Source of the DNA: JAXMAO01 sp046350375 | Lineage (GTDB): Bacteria; Planctomycetota; Phycisphaerae; UBA1845; UTPLA1 | Assembly: GCA_046350375.1 (NCBI GenBank) | Contig: JAXMAO010000002.1 | Span: 62,001-126,000, forward strand | Length of the DNA stretch: 64,000 nt | Direction of reading: 5' to 3' | In this document: positions 45,178-53,130 of the stretch, piece after piece | Layout of the letters: each line of letters begins with the position of its first letter | Numbering within the stretch: position 1 is the first letter of the stretch | The notes under the pieces: generated by a model | Told to the model about the DNA's origin: nothing | The model's input: only the letters and a program-made list of their open reading frames with translations | Database searches by the model: none | Made by a program: the position numbers and the translations under genes

Positions 45178-46629
45178 ATGTCGCACGGACACGATCCGCA
45201 CGCGCCGCACGACCCGGACCACGCCCACGGTCCGGCCGCGCCCGGCGCCGGCGCGCCGGCCCGGCCGGCGGTCGAGCCGGCGCTGGATGCCGCGAACCAG
45301 TCGCTGGCCGACGCGCTGCGGCGCAGCTTCGCCGTGCTGCGCGGGCTGATGCTGGTGCTGCTGGTGGCGTACGTTCTGTCGGGCTGGACGCGCGTGCAGG
45401 AAGGCGAAGTGGGGTTCATCGTGCGCCTGGGCAGCGTGGTCGGCGGAACGACCAACCGCATCCTCAAGCCTGGCTGGCACTGGGCCTTTCCCTATCCGAT
45501 CGACCAGGTCATCACGGTCGGCACGCAGAAGGAGCGGCGCGTCGAGGGGCGGTTCCTGTTCAACATCACCGACGACGACAAGATTCGCGGCGTGCGGCGC
45601 GTCACCTATGCGTCGCTCAGCCCCTATCGCGACAACTACCTGCTGACGGGCGATCTGAACATCGTGCACGTCCAGGTCGCCTGCCGCTATCGCGTGGTCG
45701 ACCCGATCGCCTACGTCACGCACGTGCACGACCTCTCGCCGGCCGACGACCGGCCCGGCGAATACGAGCTGCTCTCCAGCGTCGTCAGCGACGCAACCAT
45801 CGCCGTCGCCGGGCGGACGCCGATCAAGGCGATCATCGGCGCCGGCCAGCAGGAGTTTCTCGAGGCGATCGCCGAGGCGGCCCGGGCGCGGCTGGCCGAG
45901 CTGGCGCGGCGCGGGCAGCCGCTGGGGCTGGAGATCATCGCCGTGATCGCGCCGCAGATCGGCGGAGTCGAGGGCATCCTGCCGCCGCGGCAGGTGATCG
46001 AGCAGTTCGACCTGGTGCTGGCGTCGGAACAGAAGAAGATCCGCCACATCGCCGACGCGCAGGGCGCCGCGCAGGAAACGCTGCGCCGCTCAGCCGGCGG
46101 CAACTATGCCGAGTTCGAGGCGGCGATCGAGGCCGAGTTCGACGCGCTGCTGGCCGTGCTCCAGGCCGAGCAGACGCCCGGCGCCGCGCCGGAGGTGCTG
46201 GACAAGGCGCGGACTACCCTGGCCGAGCGGCGCAAGACGGTCGATACGCTGCTGCACCAGACCACCGGCGAGGTGCAGAAGATCATCAACGATGCGATCG
46301 CCGATCGCGACCGCGTCATCTCCGAGACGCTCGCCGACGTGCAGCAGGTCAGCCGGCTGGAAGGCGAATACCGGCGCAACGGGCCGTTCCTGGTCAATCG
46401 CCTGCGGACGGAGTTTCTCGAGTCGGTCCTGTCGGACCCGGAGCTGGTGAAGTTCTTCGCACCCGACACGGGCGACAAGATCTGGCTGAACGTGCCGCGC
46501 GCGCCCGAAGACCTGCGCACGCAGGAGCAGCGCGACCAGGATTCCGCGCGGCGCGAAAACCTGCGCGGCCGCGAGGGCTTCATCAACCCCAAGCCGCTGA
46601 AGACCACGCCCGAGTACACGCCCAACTGA
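45178..46629 (+). CDS. HflK-like SPFH protein with histidine-rich start
   Basis: 483 residues. The N-terminus 'MSHGHDPHAPHDPDHAHGPA' is histidine-rich and may bind a metal. One helix (about 45-65, 'GLMLVLLVAYVLSGW') is followed by an SPFH domain ('VQEGEVGFIVRLGSVVGG', 'LTGDLNIVHVQVACRYRVVD') and a coiled-coil C-terminal half ending 'PKPLKTTPEYTPN'. HflK proteins also carry charged N-termini, but a His-rich one is unusual. It is 3 bp before the ABC ATPase gene, linking the SPFH ring to the transporter genetically. Confidence 0.82.
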   Translation: MSHGHDPHAPHDPDHAHGPAAPGAGAPARPAVEPALDAANQSLADALRRSFAVLRGLMLVLLVAYVLSGWTRVQEGEVGFIVRLGSVVGGTTNRILKPGWHWAFPYPIDQVITVGTQKERRVEGRFLFNITDDDKIRGVRRVTYASLSPYRDNYLLTGDLNIVHVQVACRYRVVDPIAYVTHVHDLSPADDRPGEYELLSSVVSDATIAVAGRTPIKAIIGAGQQEFLEAIAEAARARLAELARRGQPLGLEIIAVIAPQIGGVEGILPPRQVIEQFDLVLASEQKKIRHIADAQGAAQETLRRSAGGNYAEFEAAIEAEFDALLAVLQAEQTPGAAPEVLDKARTTLAERRKTVDTLLHQTTGEVQKIINDAIADRDRVISETLADVQQVSRLEGEYRRNGPFLVNRLRTEFLESVLSDPELVKFFAPDTGDKIWLNVPRAPEDLRTQEQRDQDSARRENLRGREGFINPKPLKTTPEYTPN

Positions 46630-46632
46630 GCC

Positions 46633-47838
46633 ATGTCGATCAACCCGGCTGCGCCGATCATCGAGTGCGATTCGCTCACCAAGGTCTTCCAGGACTTCTG
46701 GGGGCGCGGCAAGGTGCTGGCGGTCGACGACCTGAGCCTGCGCATCCTGCCCGGCGAAGTGTTCGGCCTGCTGGGGCCCAACGGCTCGGGCAAGACCACG
46801 ACCATCAAGATGCTGCTCGGGCTGCTCTACCCCACGCGCGGGCGGGCGCGCGTCTTCGACCGGCTGCCGACTGACACCGCCGCCAAGGCCCGCATCGGCT
46901 ACATGCCCGAGGAGTCCTACCTCTACCGCTTTCTCGACGCGTACGAAACGCTCGACTACTACGGCCGGATCTTCCGGCTTGACACGGTTGAGCGCCGCCG
47001 GCGGACCGAGCAGCTCATCGAAATGGTCGGCCTCCAGCGGGCCGCGCGGCGCCCGATCGGGCAGTACTCCAAGGGCATGGCGCGGCGCATCGGCCTGGCG
47101 CAGGCGCTCATCAACGACCCCGACCTGCTGATTCTCGACGAACCGACCACCGGGCTCGACCCGATCGGCTCGCGCCAGATCAAGGACGTGATCGTCGAGC
47201 TCGCCAAGCGCGGCAAGACCGTGGTGCTCTGCAGCCACCTGCTGGCCGACGTCGAAGACGTCTGCGACCGCGCGGCGATCATGTACGGCGGCCGGCTTCA
47301 GGCGCTGGGCACGATGCGCGAGCTGCTGTCGCGGCGCGACGTGACGCAGATCACGCTGAAGCAGCCGGCCGAGCCGGTGCTGAGCGGCATCCGGCGCTAC
47401 ATCGAGCAATCGACCGGCCAGCCGGTGATGTCGGTCGATCATCCAACCGACCGGCTGGAGGACCTGTTCCTGCGCGTGGTGGCGCAGGCGCAGCGCGACC
47501 AGCTCGCGACCAGCGGCGCCGAATCGGGCCGCGGGGTGAGCGACTTCCTCGCCGCGCCCCAAGGGGCGCAGCGCCGCCGGCCGGAAGAGTTGCTACAGTC
47601 CCTCGTCGCCGCGGGCGTGGCCAGCGAGCCGGCCGAGCCGATCGAACCGGGCGCGACCGAGGCGGCGCCGCGCGTGGCGCCGAAGTTCGAGGTCCTGGAG
47701 GAGCTGTCGGCCGCCGGCGCGCCGCCGACGGAATCCGAGCCGGAACCGGTCGACGGGCCGCGGGCGCTGCCGTCGAAACCGGCGGAGCCGAACCGCTCGG
47801 TAATCGAGCGGCTGACAAGGCCGGACGACCAGTCTTAG
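46633..47838 (+). CDS. ABC transporter ATP-binding protein
   Basis: 401 residues. Walker A 'GPNGSGKT' at 48-55, signature 'YSKGMARRIGLAQAL', Walker B 'DLLILDEPT', D-loop 'GLDPIGS' and H-loop 'VVLCSHLLADVEDVCD', of the NatA/CcmA-like exporter group. The last 100 residues are a linker-like extension rich in Pro, Glu and Ala ('DFLAAPQGAQRRRPEELLQS'), not needed for ATPase action. It is separated by 68 bp from the permease at 47907. Together they would make an ABC-2 exporter. Confidence 0.88.
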   Translation: MSINPAAPIIECDSLTKVFQDFWGRGKVLAVDDLSLRILPGEVFGLLGPNGSGKTTTIKMLLGLLYPTRGRARVFDRLPTDTAAKARIGYMPEESYLYRFLDAYETLDYYGRIFRLDTVERRRRTEQLIEMVGLQRAARRPIGQYSKGMARRIGLAQALINDPDLLILDEPTTGLDPIGSRQIKDVIVELAKRGKTVVLCSHLLADVEDVCDRAAIMYGGRLQALGTMRELLSRRDVTQITLKQPAEPVLSGIRRYIEQSTGQPVMSVDHPTDRLEDLFLRVVAQAQRDQLATSGAESGRGVSDFLAAPQGAQRRRPEELLQSLVAAGVASEPAEPIEPGATEAAPRVAPKFEVLEELSAAGAPPTESEPEPVDGPRALPSKPAEPNRSVIERLTRPDDQS

Positions 47839-47906
47839 TTGGCCCGGGTGCGCCCGCGCGTCGCCGGCGACGGGGCCGCGGCTTGGGGCAATGCGCGGCA
47901 GATCGC

Positions 47907-49649
47907 ATGGGAATTGTCTACGACATCTTCATCAGCGCGACGCTGGGCATCCTGGCGCTGACGGCGATCGTGGTGGTCTACCGCTCGCTGACGGGGCGCG
48001 GCGGCGAGATCGGCGGGCTGCAGCTGCGCGGCGCCGCGGCGCGCATCCGCGCGGTCGCGCGCGTCACCTTCGCCGAGGGCATCCGGGCGCGGGTCGCGGT
48101 CGTGTTCATCGGGCTGCACGTGGTGACGCTGCCGGTGCTCTGCCTGGCGGCCCGCGGCGACGGCACCATCAAGGGCCAGGTGCAGATGTTCCTCGGCTAT
48201 TCGCTGGGGCTGACGGCGTTCTACCTGTCGCTGCTGACGGTTTTCTTCGCGGCCCGCACGCTCTCGACCGAGATCGCCAGTCATCAGATCTACCTGCTGG
48301 CGGCCAAGCCGCTGCCGCGCTGGCAGCTCCTGGCGGGCAAGTGGGTCGGCATCACCGCGCTGAACGTGCTGCTGGTGCTGTTTGCCTGCGGCGTGACCTA
48401 TGGCGGGGCGCGCTGGCTGGTCTATCGCTTTCAGCGCACGCTCGCCCGCGAGCTCGTGCAGCGCGGCGGACTGTCGGCCGACCAGGCCGATGACTGCGTG
48501 GCCGCCATCAGCGGCGTCCGCGGCCCGGGCGGCAAGGGGGCCGACAGCCCGGTTGTGCCGGCCGTCGCCCGCGCCCTGGGCTGGACCAACGACCAGGTCA
48601 TCGCGCTGTTTCGCCGGCTGCCCGAGGCGCTGCGGCTGAACCTGCGCCGGCTCGACGAGCTGCGGCGACAGGTGTTCGTGGCGCGGGCCGCGGTCCGCCC
48701 GGAGCCGCCCGACCTGACCCCCGAGATCGACAAGGAATATGCCGCGCGGCTGAAGGCGGGCACGCTGCCGCAGGGTCCGGCCTGGCCCGTGAAGACCATC
48801 CGCAAGGAGATCGAAACGCAGTTGCTGGCGCCCTACAGCAACGTCAGCTACCTCGAGGCCCGCGGCTGGCGGCTGAAAGGCCCCGCGCCGCGCGGCGACG
48901 ACGAACAGTTCCTGCTGTCGGTGCGCTACAAGGTGCACTGTGCGGCCTACTCGCCCGAAGTGGCGCTGCCGGACGGCACCCACCTGCCAGAGAATACCTT
49001 TCTGGCGCAATGGATCGTCGGCGACCAGACCAAGTCGAGCGTGTTCGTCTGGCCGTCCGAGCCGCAGCCGGCGCCGGTCGATGCGTTTCAGGAGATCGAG
49101 GTGCCCAACCGCGTCGTTGAGCCCGACGGCACGATTCAGCTCATCATGCGCAACATGGACCCGCGCGGGCTGATCGCGATCATCGGGTTCAACGAGGGGC
49201 TGGAGGTGCTCTACCGCGTCGGCTCGTTCGAGCAGAACGTCGCGATGGCGGGGCTGGCGCTGCTGATTCCGCTGGGGTTTCTCGCGGCGTTCGGGCTGCT
49301 GATGTCGACCTTCTGCTCGTTCCAGGTGGCCGCGCTGGTCTGCCTGGTGATGCTGGGGGTCAGCGCCTCGGGCGGCATTCTGAAGGATGCGCTGGAAATC
49401 TCGAACTGGAACCAGCCGGACGCGCTGTCGACGCACGACGAGATTCGCCTGGCCGTGACCGATGCCGTGCTGTCGGCGGCGTGGCTGGGCGACGTCGATC
49501 CGTCCGAGCGGCTGCTGGACGGGCGGGCGATCACCTGGGGCGACCTGGGCGCGCTGGCCGGCCGCGTGCTGGGAATTCGCGGCGGCGTGGTGATGCTGGT
49601 GGCGATTCTGGTGTTCCGCCGGCGCGAGCTGGCGGCGGTGACGGTGTGA
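47907..49649 (+). CDS. ABC-2 type permease with large extracytoplasmic domain
   Basis: 580 residues. N-terminal helices near residues 5-30 and 65-160 include the motif 'AAKPLPRWQLLAGKWVG'. A soluble insert of about 270 residues, mostly beta-type and charged, is followed by helices again from about residue 445 ('MAGLALLIPLGFLAAFGLLM', 'VAALVCLVMLGVSASGG'). The insert could contact an SPFH ring or a periplasmic partner (inference). The start ATG 47907 was chosen over 47883 because the shorter form begins at the helix. The next gene begins 10 bp later. Confidence 0.78.
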   Translation: MGIVYDIFISATLGILALTAIVVVYRSLTGRGGEIGGLQLRGAAARIRAVARVTFAEGIRARVAVVFIGLHVVTLPVLCLAARGDGTIKGQVQMFLGYSLGLTAFYLSLLTVFFAARTLSTEIASHQIYLLAAKPLPRWQLLAGKWVGITALNVLLVLFACGVTYGGARWLVYRFQRTLARELVQRGGLSADQADDCVAAISGVRGPGGKGADSPVVPAVARALGWTNDQVIALFRRLPEALRLNLRRLDELRRQVFVARAAVRPEPPDLTPEIDKEYAARLKAGTLPQGPAWPVKTIRKEIETQLLAPYSNVSYLEARGWRLKGPAPRGDDEQFLLSVRYKVHCAAYSPEVALPDGTHLPENTFLAQWIVGDQTKSSVFVWPSEPQPAPVDAFQEIEVPNRVVEPDGTIQLIMRNMDPRGLIAIIGFNEGLEVLYRVGSFEQNVAMAGLALLIPLGFLAAFGLLMSTFCSFQVAALVCLVMLGVSASGGILKDALEISNWNQPDALSTHDEIRLAVTDAVLSAAWLGDVDPSERLLDGRAITWGDLGALAGRVLGIRGGVVMLVAILVFRRRELAAVTV

Positions 49650-49659
49650 GGTCGGCGCG

Positions 49660-51309
49660 ATGAAGCCGGACATCAGGCGACTGATCTACGCGGGCGCGTC
49701 GGTGGCGCTGTTTGGCGTCGCCGCGGCGTGGGTGCCGTCGCTGAACGCGCAGCGGGTCCGCGCCAACCTGGTGCACACCGACGTGGCCGATGCCGCGACG
49801 CCGGGGCTGATGCTCGGCCCGCTGCTGGCGATCGGCCGCGCGCCGCTGGTCGACTATCTGTGGATGCGCGCCTCGTCGCTGAAGGAGCAGGGGCGCTACT
49901 TCGACGCGCTGCAGCTGGCCGAGACGATCGGCCGATTGCAGCCGCGCTTCGGCGCGGTCTGGTCGTTCAACGCCTGGAACATGTCCTACAACATTTCCGT
50001 GGCGATGAAGACGGCCGAGGACCGCTGGCGGTGGGTAAAGAACGGCATCGACCTGCTGCGCGACCAGGGGCTGCGCCACAATCCGCGCGACACGCGGATG
50101 TACAAGGAGCTGGCCTGGATCTACTTCCACAAGGTCGGCGACTTCATGGACGACAAGCACATGTACTACAAGCTCCAGCTGGCGCTGCTCATGGAGGACA
50201 TCCTCGGCCCCGGCGCGAACCCGGACTTCGCCGGCATGGCCGCGGCGCCGCAGAGCCTGGACGCGCTGCTGACCGACGCCGCCGTCGCGCGGCTGGTCGA
50301 GCGGTTCAAGACCGCGGGGGCCGACGTCAGCCAGCCGGGGGTCTATCTCGGCCTGCTGACGCGCCTCGACCGGCCGGCCGAGCAGAGCGCCATTCTCGCC
50401 GACGCGACGGTCGCCGACGCGCGTCACCGGCTGGAGATGTTCTGGCGCGCCAAGCGGCTGCGCGAAGAGGCCAAGCTCGACCCGGCCCGCATCGTGCGGC
50501 TGCGCGAGGTCTTCGGTCCGCTCGACTTCCGCACGGCCGACGCCAACGCGCTCTACTGGTCGAACATGGGCGTCGAGATCGGCAAGGGCACGCGCGTGGC
50601 GCTCGACATCGACAAGCTCAACACCGACCGCATCGAGCTCTACTGCCTGCAGAACCTGTTTCGCCACGGCCGGCTGGTGATGTCACCGCGCGCCCGCGAC
50701 GGCGAGCTGCCGATGCTGCTGCCCGACGTGCGCTACGCCGACATCATGCGGCGGGCCTTCATCGCCGCCAGCAAGAACTACGAGCGTCACGCCGGCGAGG
50801 GGCCGGTCACGTCGACGTTCGAGTCGGCGTTCATCAATTTCATGCGCGAAGCGATCATGCGCTTCAACGAGGCCGGGCAGATCGGCAAGTCGCGCGAGTA
50901 TTTCGACTGGCTGCGGGAGCACTATCCGGAGAGCTCGGTCAAGGGGCTGACGTACGATCAGTTCGTCGCCAAGGAGTGGCGGATCGCGCGCGACTTCGTG
51001 CAGCACAAGGAGGTGCAGAACCGCATCCTGAGCGTGCTCGCCGAGGCGACGCAGCTTATCGCCTACAACGACCTCGAGGAGGCCGCGGCGCGGATCGCCT
51101 TCGCGCGGCGGCTGTATGCCGACTATCACAAGTACCAGTCGAACCGGCGCTACGACCTCGAGCCCTTCCCGCGGATGTTCGAGTTTGTCGTGCACGAGCT
51201 CGGCGCGCGCATGCCGGCCGAGCAGTACCGGCGCGTCCTGAAGTACACCGGCTTTTCACCGGCCGCGACCACGCAGCCGGCCGCCGCGACCTCCGCCCCG
51301 GCGGCGTGA
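49660..51309 (+). CDS. Membrane-anchored helical-repeat (TPR-like) protein
   Basis: 549 residues. One N-terminal membrane helix or uncleaved signal ('LIYAGASVALFGVAAAW') is followed by TPR-like helices through the body ('FDALQLAETIGRLQPRFGAV', 'MYKELAWIYFHKVGDFMDD', 'FINFMREAIMRFNEAGQIGK'). The C-terminus is Pro/Ala/Thr-rich ('TTQPAAATSAPAA'). It probably faces the periplasm. As last gene of the SPFH/ABC cluster it may be an adaptor for the exporter, but no family is recognised. Confidence 0.65.
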   Translation: MKPDIRRLIYAGASVALFGVAAAWVPSLNAQRVRANLVHTDVADAATPGLMLGPLLAIGRAPLVDYLWMRASSLKEQGRYFDALQLAETIGRLQPRFGAVWSFNAWNMSYNISVAMKTAEDRWRWVKNGIDLLRDQGLRHNPRDTRMYKELAWIYFHKVGDFMDDKHMYYKLQLALLMEDILGPGANPDFAGMAAAPQSLDALLTDAAVARLVERFKTAGADVSQPGVYLGLLTRLDRPAEQSAILADATVADARHRLEMFWRAKRLREEAKLDPARIVRLREVFGPLDFRTADANALYWSNMGVEIGKGTRVALDIDKLNTDRIELYCLQNLFRHGRLVMSPRARDGELPMLLPDVRYADIMRRAFIAASKNYERHAGEGPVTSTFESAFINFMREAIMRFNEAGQIGKSREYFDWLREHYPESSVKGLTYDQFVAKEWRIARDFVQHKEVQNRILSVLAEATQLIAYNDLEEAAARIAFARRLYADYHKYQSNRRYDLEPFPRMFEFVVHELGARMPAEQYRRVLKYTGFSPAATTQPAAATSAPAA

Positions 51310-51390
51310 CGGCGGGGGCGAACTCTCCCCGGGGTGGCGCTGGGATGGAATCTGCGCTCGGCCGTGGGCGACCTTCGCCTTGCGACGGCC

Positions 51391-52908
51391 TCAGGGCAAA
51401 GACATCAGAATCGCCGCGACGAACGGCTGAACGTCGGCCCCGTCGACGCGGCCGTCGCCGGTCAGGTCGGCCAGCGCGACGAGGTGGGGATCGTCGACGC
51501 GACCGACCAGCAGGTCGAGCAGCGGCGGCAGATCGTCCGGCGCGGCGACGCCGTCGAGATTCAGATCGGCGGCGATGGCGAACTCATCGGCTCCGATGTC
51601 GCCCCGCCCATAGATGCGCCGCGGCTGATTCTGGAAGTCGCCGTCCGTGGGGTCCGCGACGAATGCCGGGTCGCCGGCGTTGCGGCAGGGGGAGTCGGTT
51701 CGCAGACGGACGTCGTTGTGAACCAGGTCGGCGAAGCGCGGATCGGCGTGGATGACGCCGGCGCCGCTGTCGAAGGAATCGGTGTCGCAGAATGCCAGCG
51801 GCAGGCCGCCGCCCGCCGTGCCGCCGATGATCGCGTTGCCGACGTTCTGCCAGAAGATGGAATTGCGGATGACGAAGTTGGCCGAGCCGTCGATGCGCAG
51901 CGCGGCGCCCTGGCCGGCCGATCGGTTGGCGACGAAGGTGTTGTTTCGCAACTCGGGGGATGAGTCGGCGATGTACACGGCCCCGCCGCCATCGTTGGCG
52001 AAGTTGGCGACGAAGGCGTTGTCGGTGATGGCGCCGAACGAGCTGACGAAGGCGATCCCGCCGCCGTCGCCGGGGATGACCGTGTCACCGGAGTTGGCGA
52101 TGAAGCGGTTGCGGCGGATCTCGACCGGGCCGCTGTTGAACGCGTTGACTCCGCCGGCGCTCAGGCCGGCATTGGCGGCAAAGAGGTTGTCGGTGATGAC
52201 CATGGCGCAGTTGTTGCCGTTAATGGCGCCGCCGATCTCGAGCTCGGAGACGTTGTGATCGAACACGTTGCGCTGCAGCGTCGCCGACGCGTTGTGGCAG
52301 AACAGCCCGGCCCCGCCGGCCGCGCCGGTGTTATCCGAAATCACGTTGTCCGTGACAAGCGGATCGGCCCCGTCGATCGCGCCCAGCGCTCCGCCGACGA
52401 AGCCGGAACAATCGGTCAGAACGTTATGACGAATGGTCGGACGGCTGCCGGCGCAGTGCACGCCGCCGGCCGAGCCGGAGCCGCTGCCGTTGCGAATGGT
52501 GAAGCCTTCGATGAGCGTTTCGCGCGGCTCGTTGCTGGTGCAGCGGATGACGCAGTTGCCGTGGTCGCCGTCGAGAATGGTCACGGCGGGGCCGGCGATC
52601 GAGCGCAATTCGATGCTTCGGCCGAGCGGGTTGATGCTTTCGTGATACACGCCTGGCAGGACGAAGATGTGATCGCCGCCGGATGAGGCCACGATCGCCT
52701 CCTGCACTCGATCGAAGGGGTGCGCCGGCGAACCATCCTCGAGCGGGTCGCTGATGTTGGGGTTGTTCGGACCCGGATCATTCGGCGCATCGGCGGCGAC
52801 GAAGCGGGTGATGGTCGCGGCGGCACCGCGGGCGACCGGGGACGGGACGACGACCAGCACTGCAAGGAACGGAACGCAGAAGCGAGCGAACGTCAGCAAA
52901 CGCGCCAT
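51391..52908 (-). CDS. Secreted parallel beta-helix protein with dockerin-like end
   Basis: 505 residues. The signal peptide is 'FLAVLVVVPSPVARGAAA'. Right-handed beta-helix rungs of about 25 residues run from about 60 to 400 ('GFTIRNGSGSGSAGG', 'DNVISDNTGAAGGAGLFCHN', 'NNTFVANRSAGQGAALRIDG'). Similar proteins bind or cut polysaccharides, but no catalytic site can be named. The C-terminus has two EF-hand-like dockerin repeats ('DLNLDGVAAPDDL' and 'DLTGDGRVDGADV') that may bind calcium. It converges with the SPFH/ABC cluster. Confidence 0.8.
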   Translation of the reverse strand: MARLLTFARFCVPFLAVLVVVPSPVARGAAATITRFVAADAPNDPGPNNPNISDPLEDGSPAHPFDRVQEAIVASSGGDHIFVLPGVYHESINPLGRSIELRSIAGPAVTILDGDHGNCVIRCTSNEPRETLIEGFTIRNGSGSGSAGGVHCAGSRPTIRHNVLTDCSGFVGGALGAIDGADPLVTDNVISDNTGAAGGAGLFCHNASATLQRNVFDHNVSELEIGGAINGNNCAMVITDNLFAANAGLSAGGVNAFNSGPVEIRRNRFIANSGDTVIPGDGGGIAFVSSFGAITDNAFVANFANDGGGAVYIADSSPELRNNTFVANRSAGQGAALRIDGSANFVIRNSIFWQNVGNAIIGGTAGGGLPLAFCDTDSFDSGAGVIHADPRFADLVHNDVRLRTDSPCRNAGDPAFVADPTDGDFQNQPRRIYGRGDIGADEFAIAADLNLDGVAAPDDLPPLLDLLVGRVDDPHLVALADLTGDGRVDGADVQPFVAAILMSLP

Positions 52909-53130
52909 GGAAAACCCCCAGGACGATTGGCCAGATGGCTCGATCTGGCATGCGCGTCGGCTGCGCAGCAGCGTATCCGATGCGCGGCGGCAAAGTCAAT
53001 CTCGTTCGCGGCGTGGCCAACGGCGGGAATTGCTCGCAACCGGACCCCATGCAGCCGGTATCATGGAGGCCAGCTGCACGGCGCCTGTGCGAGCGCCGCA
53101 CGCGCCCCCATTCGAGCACCGGGCTGCACC

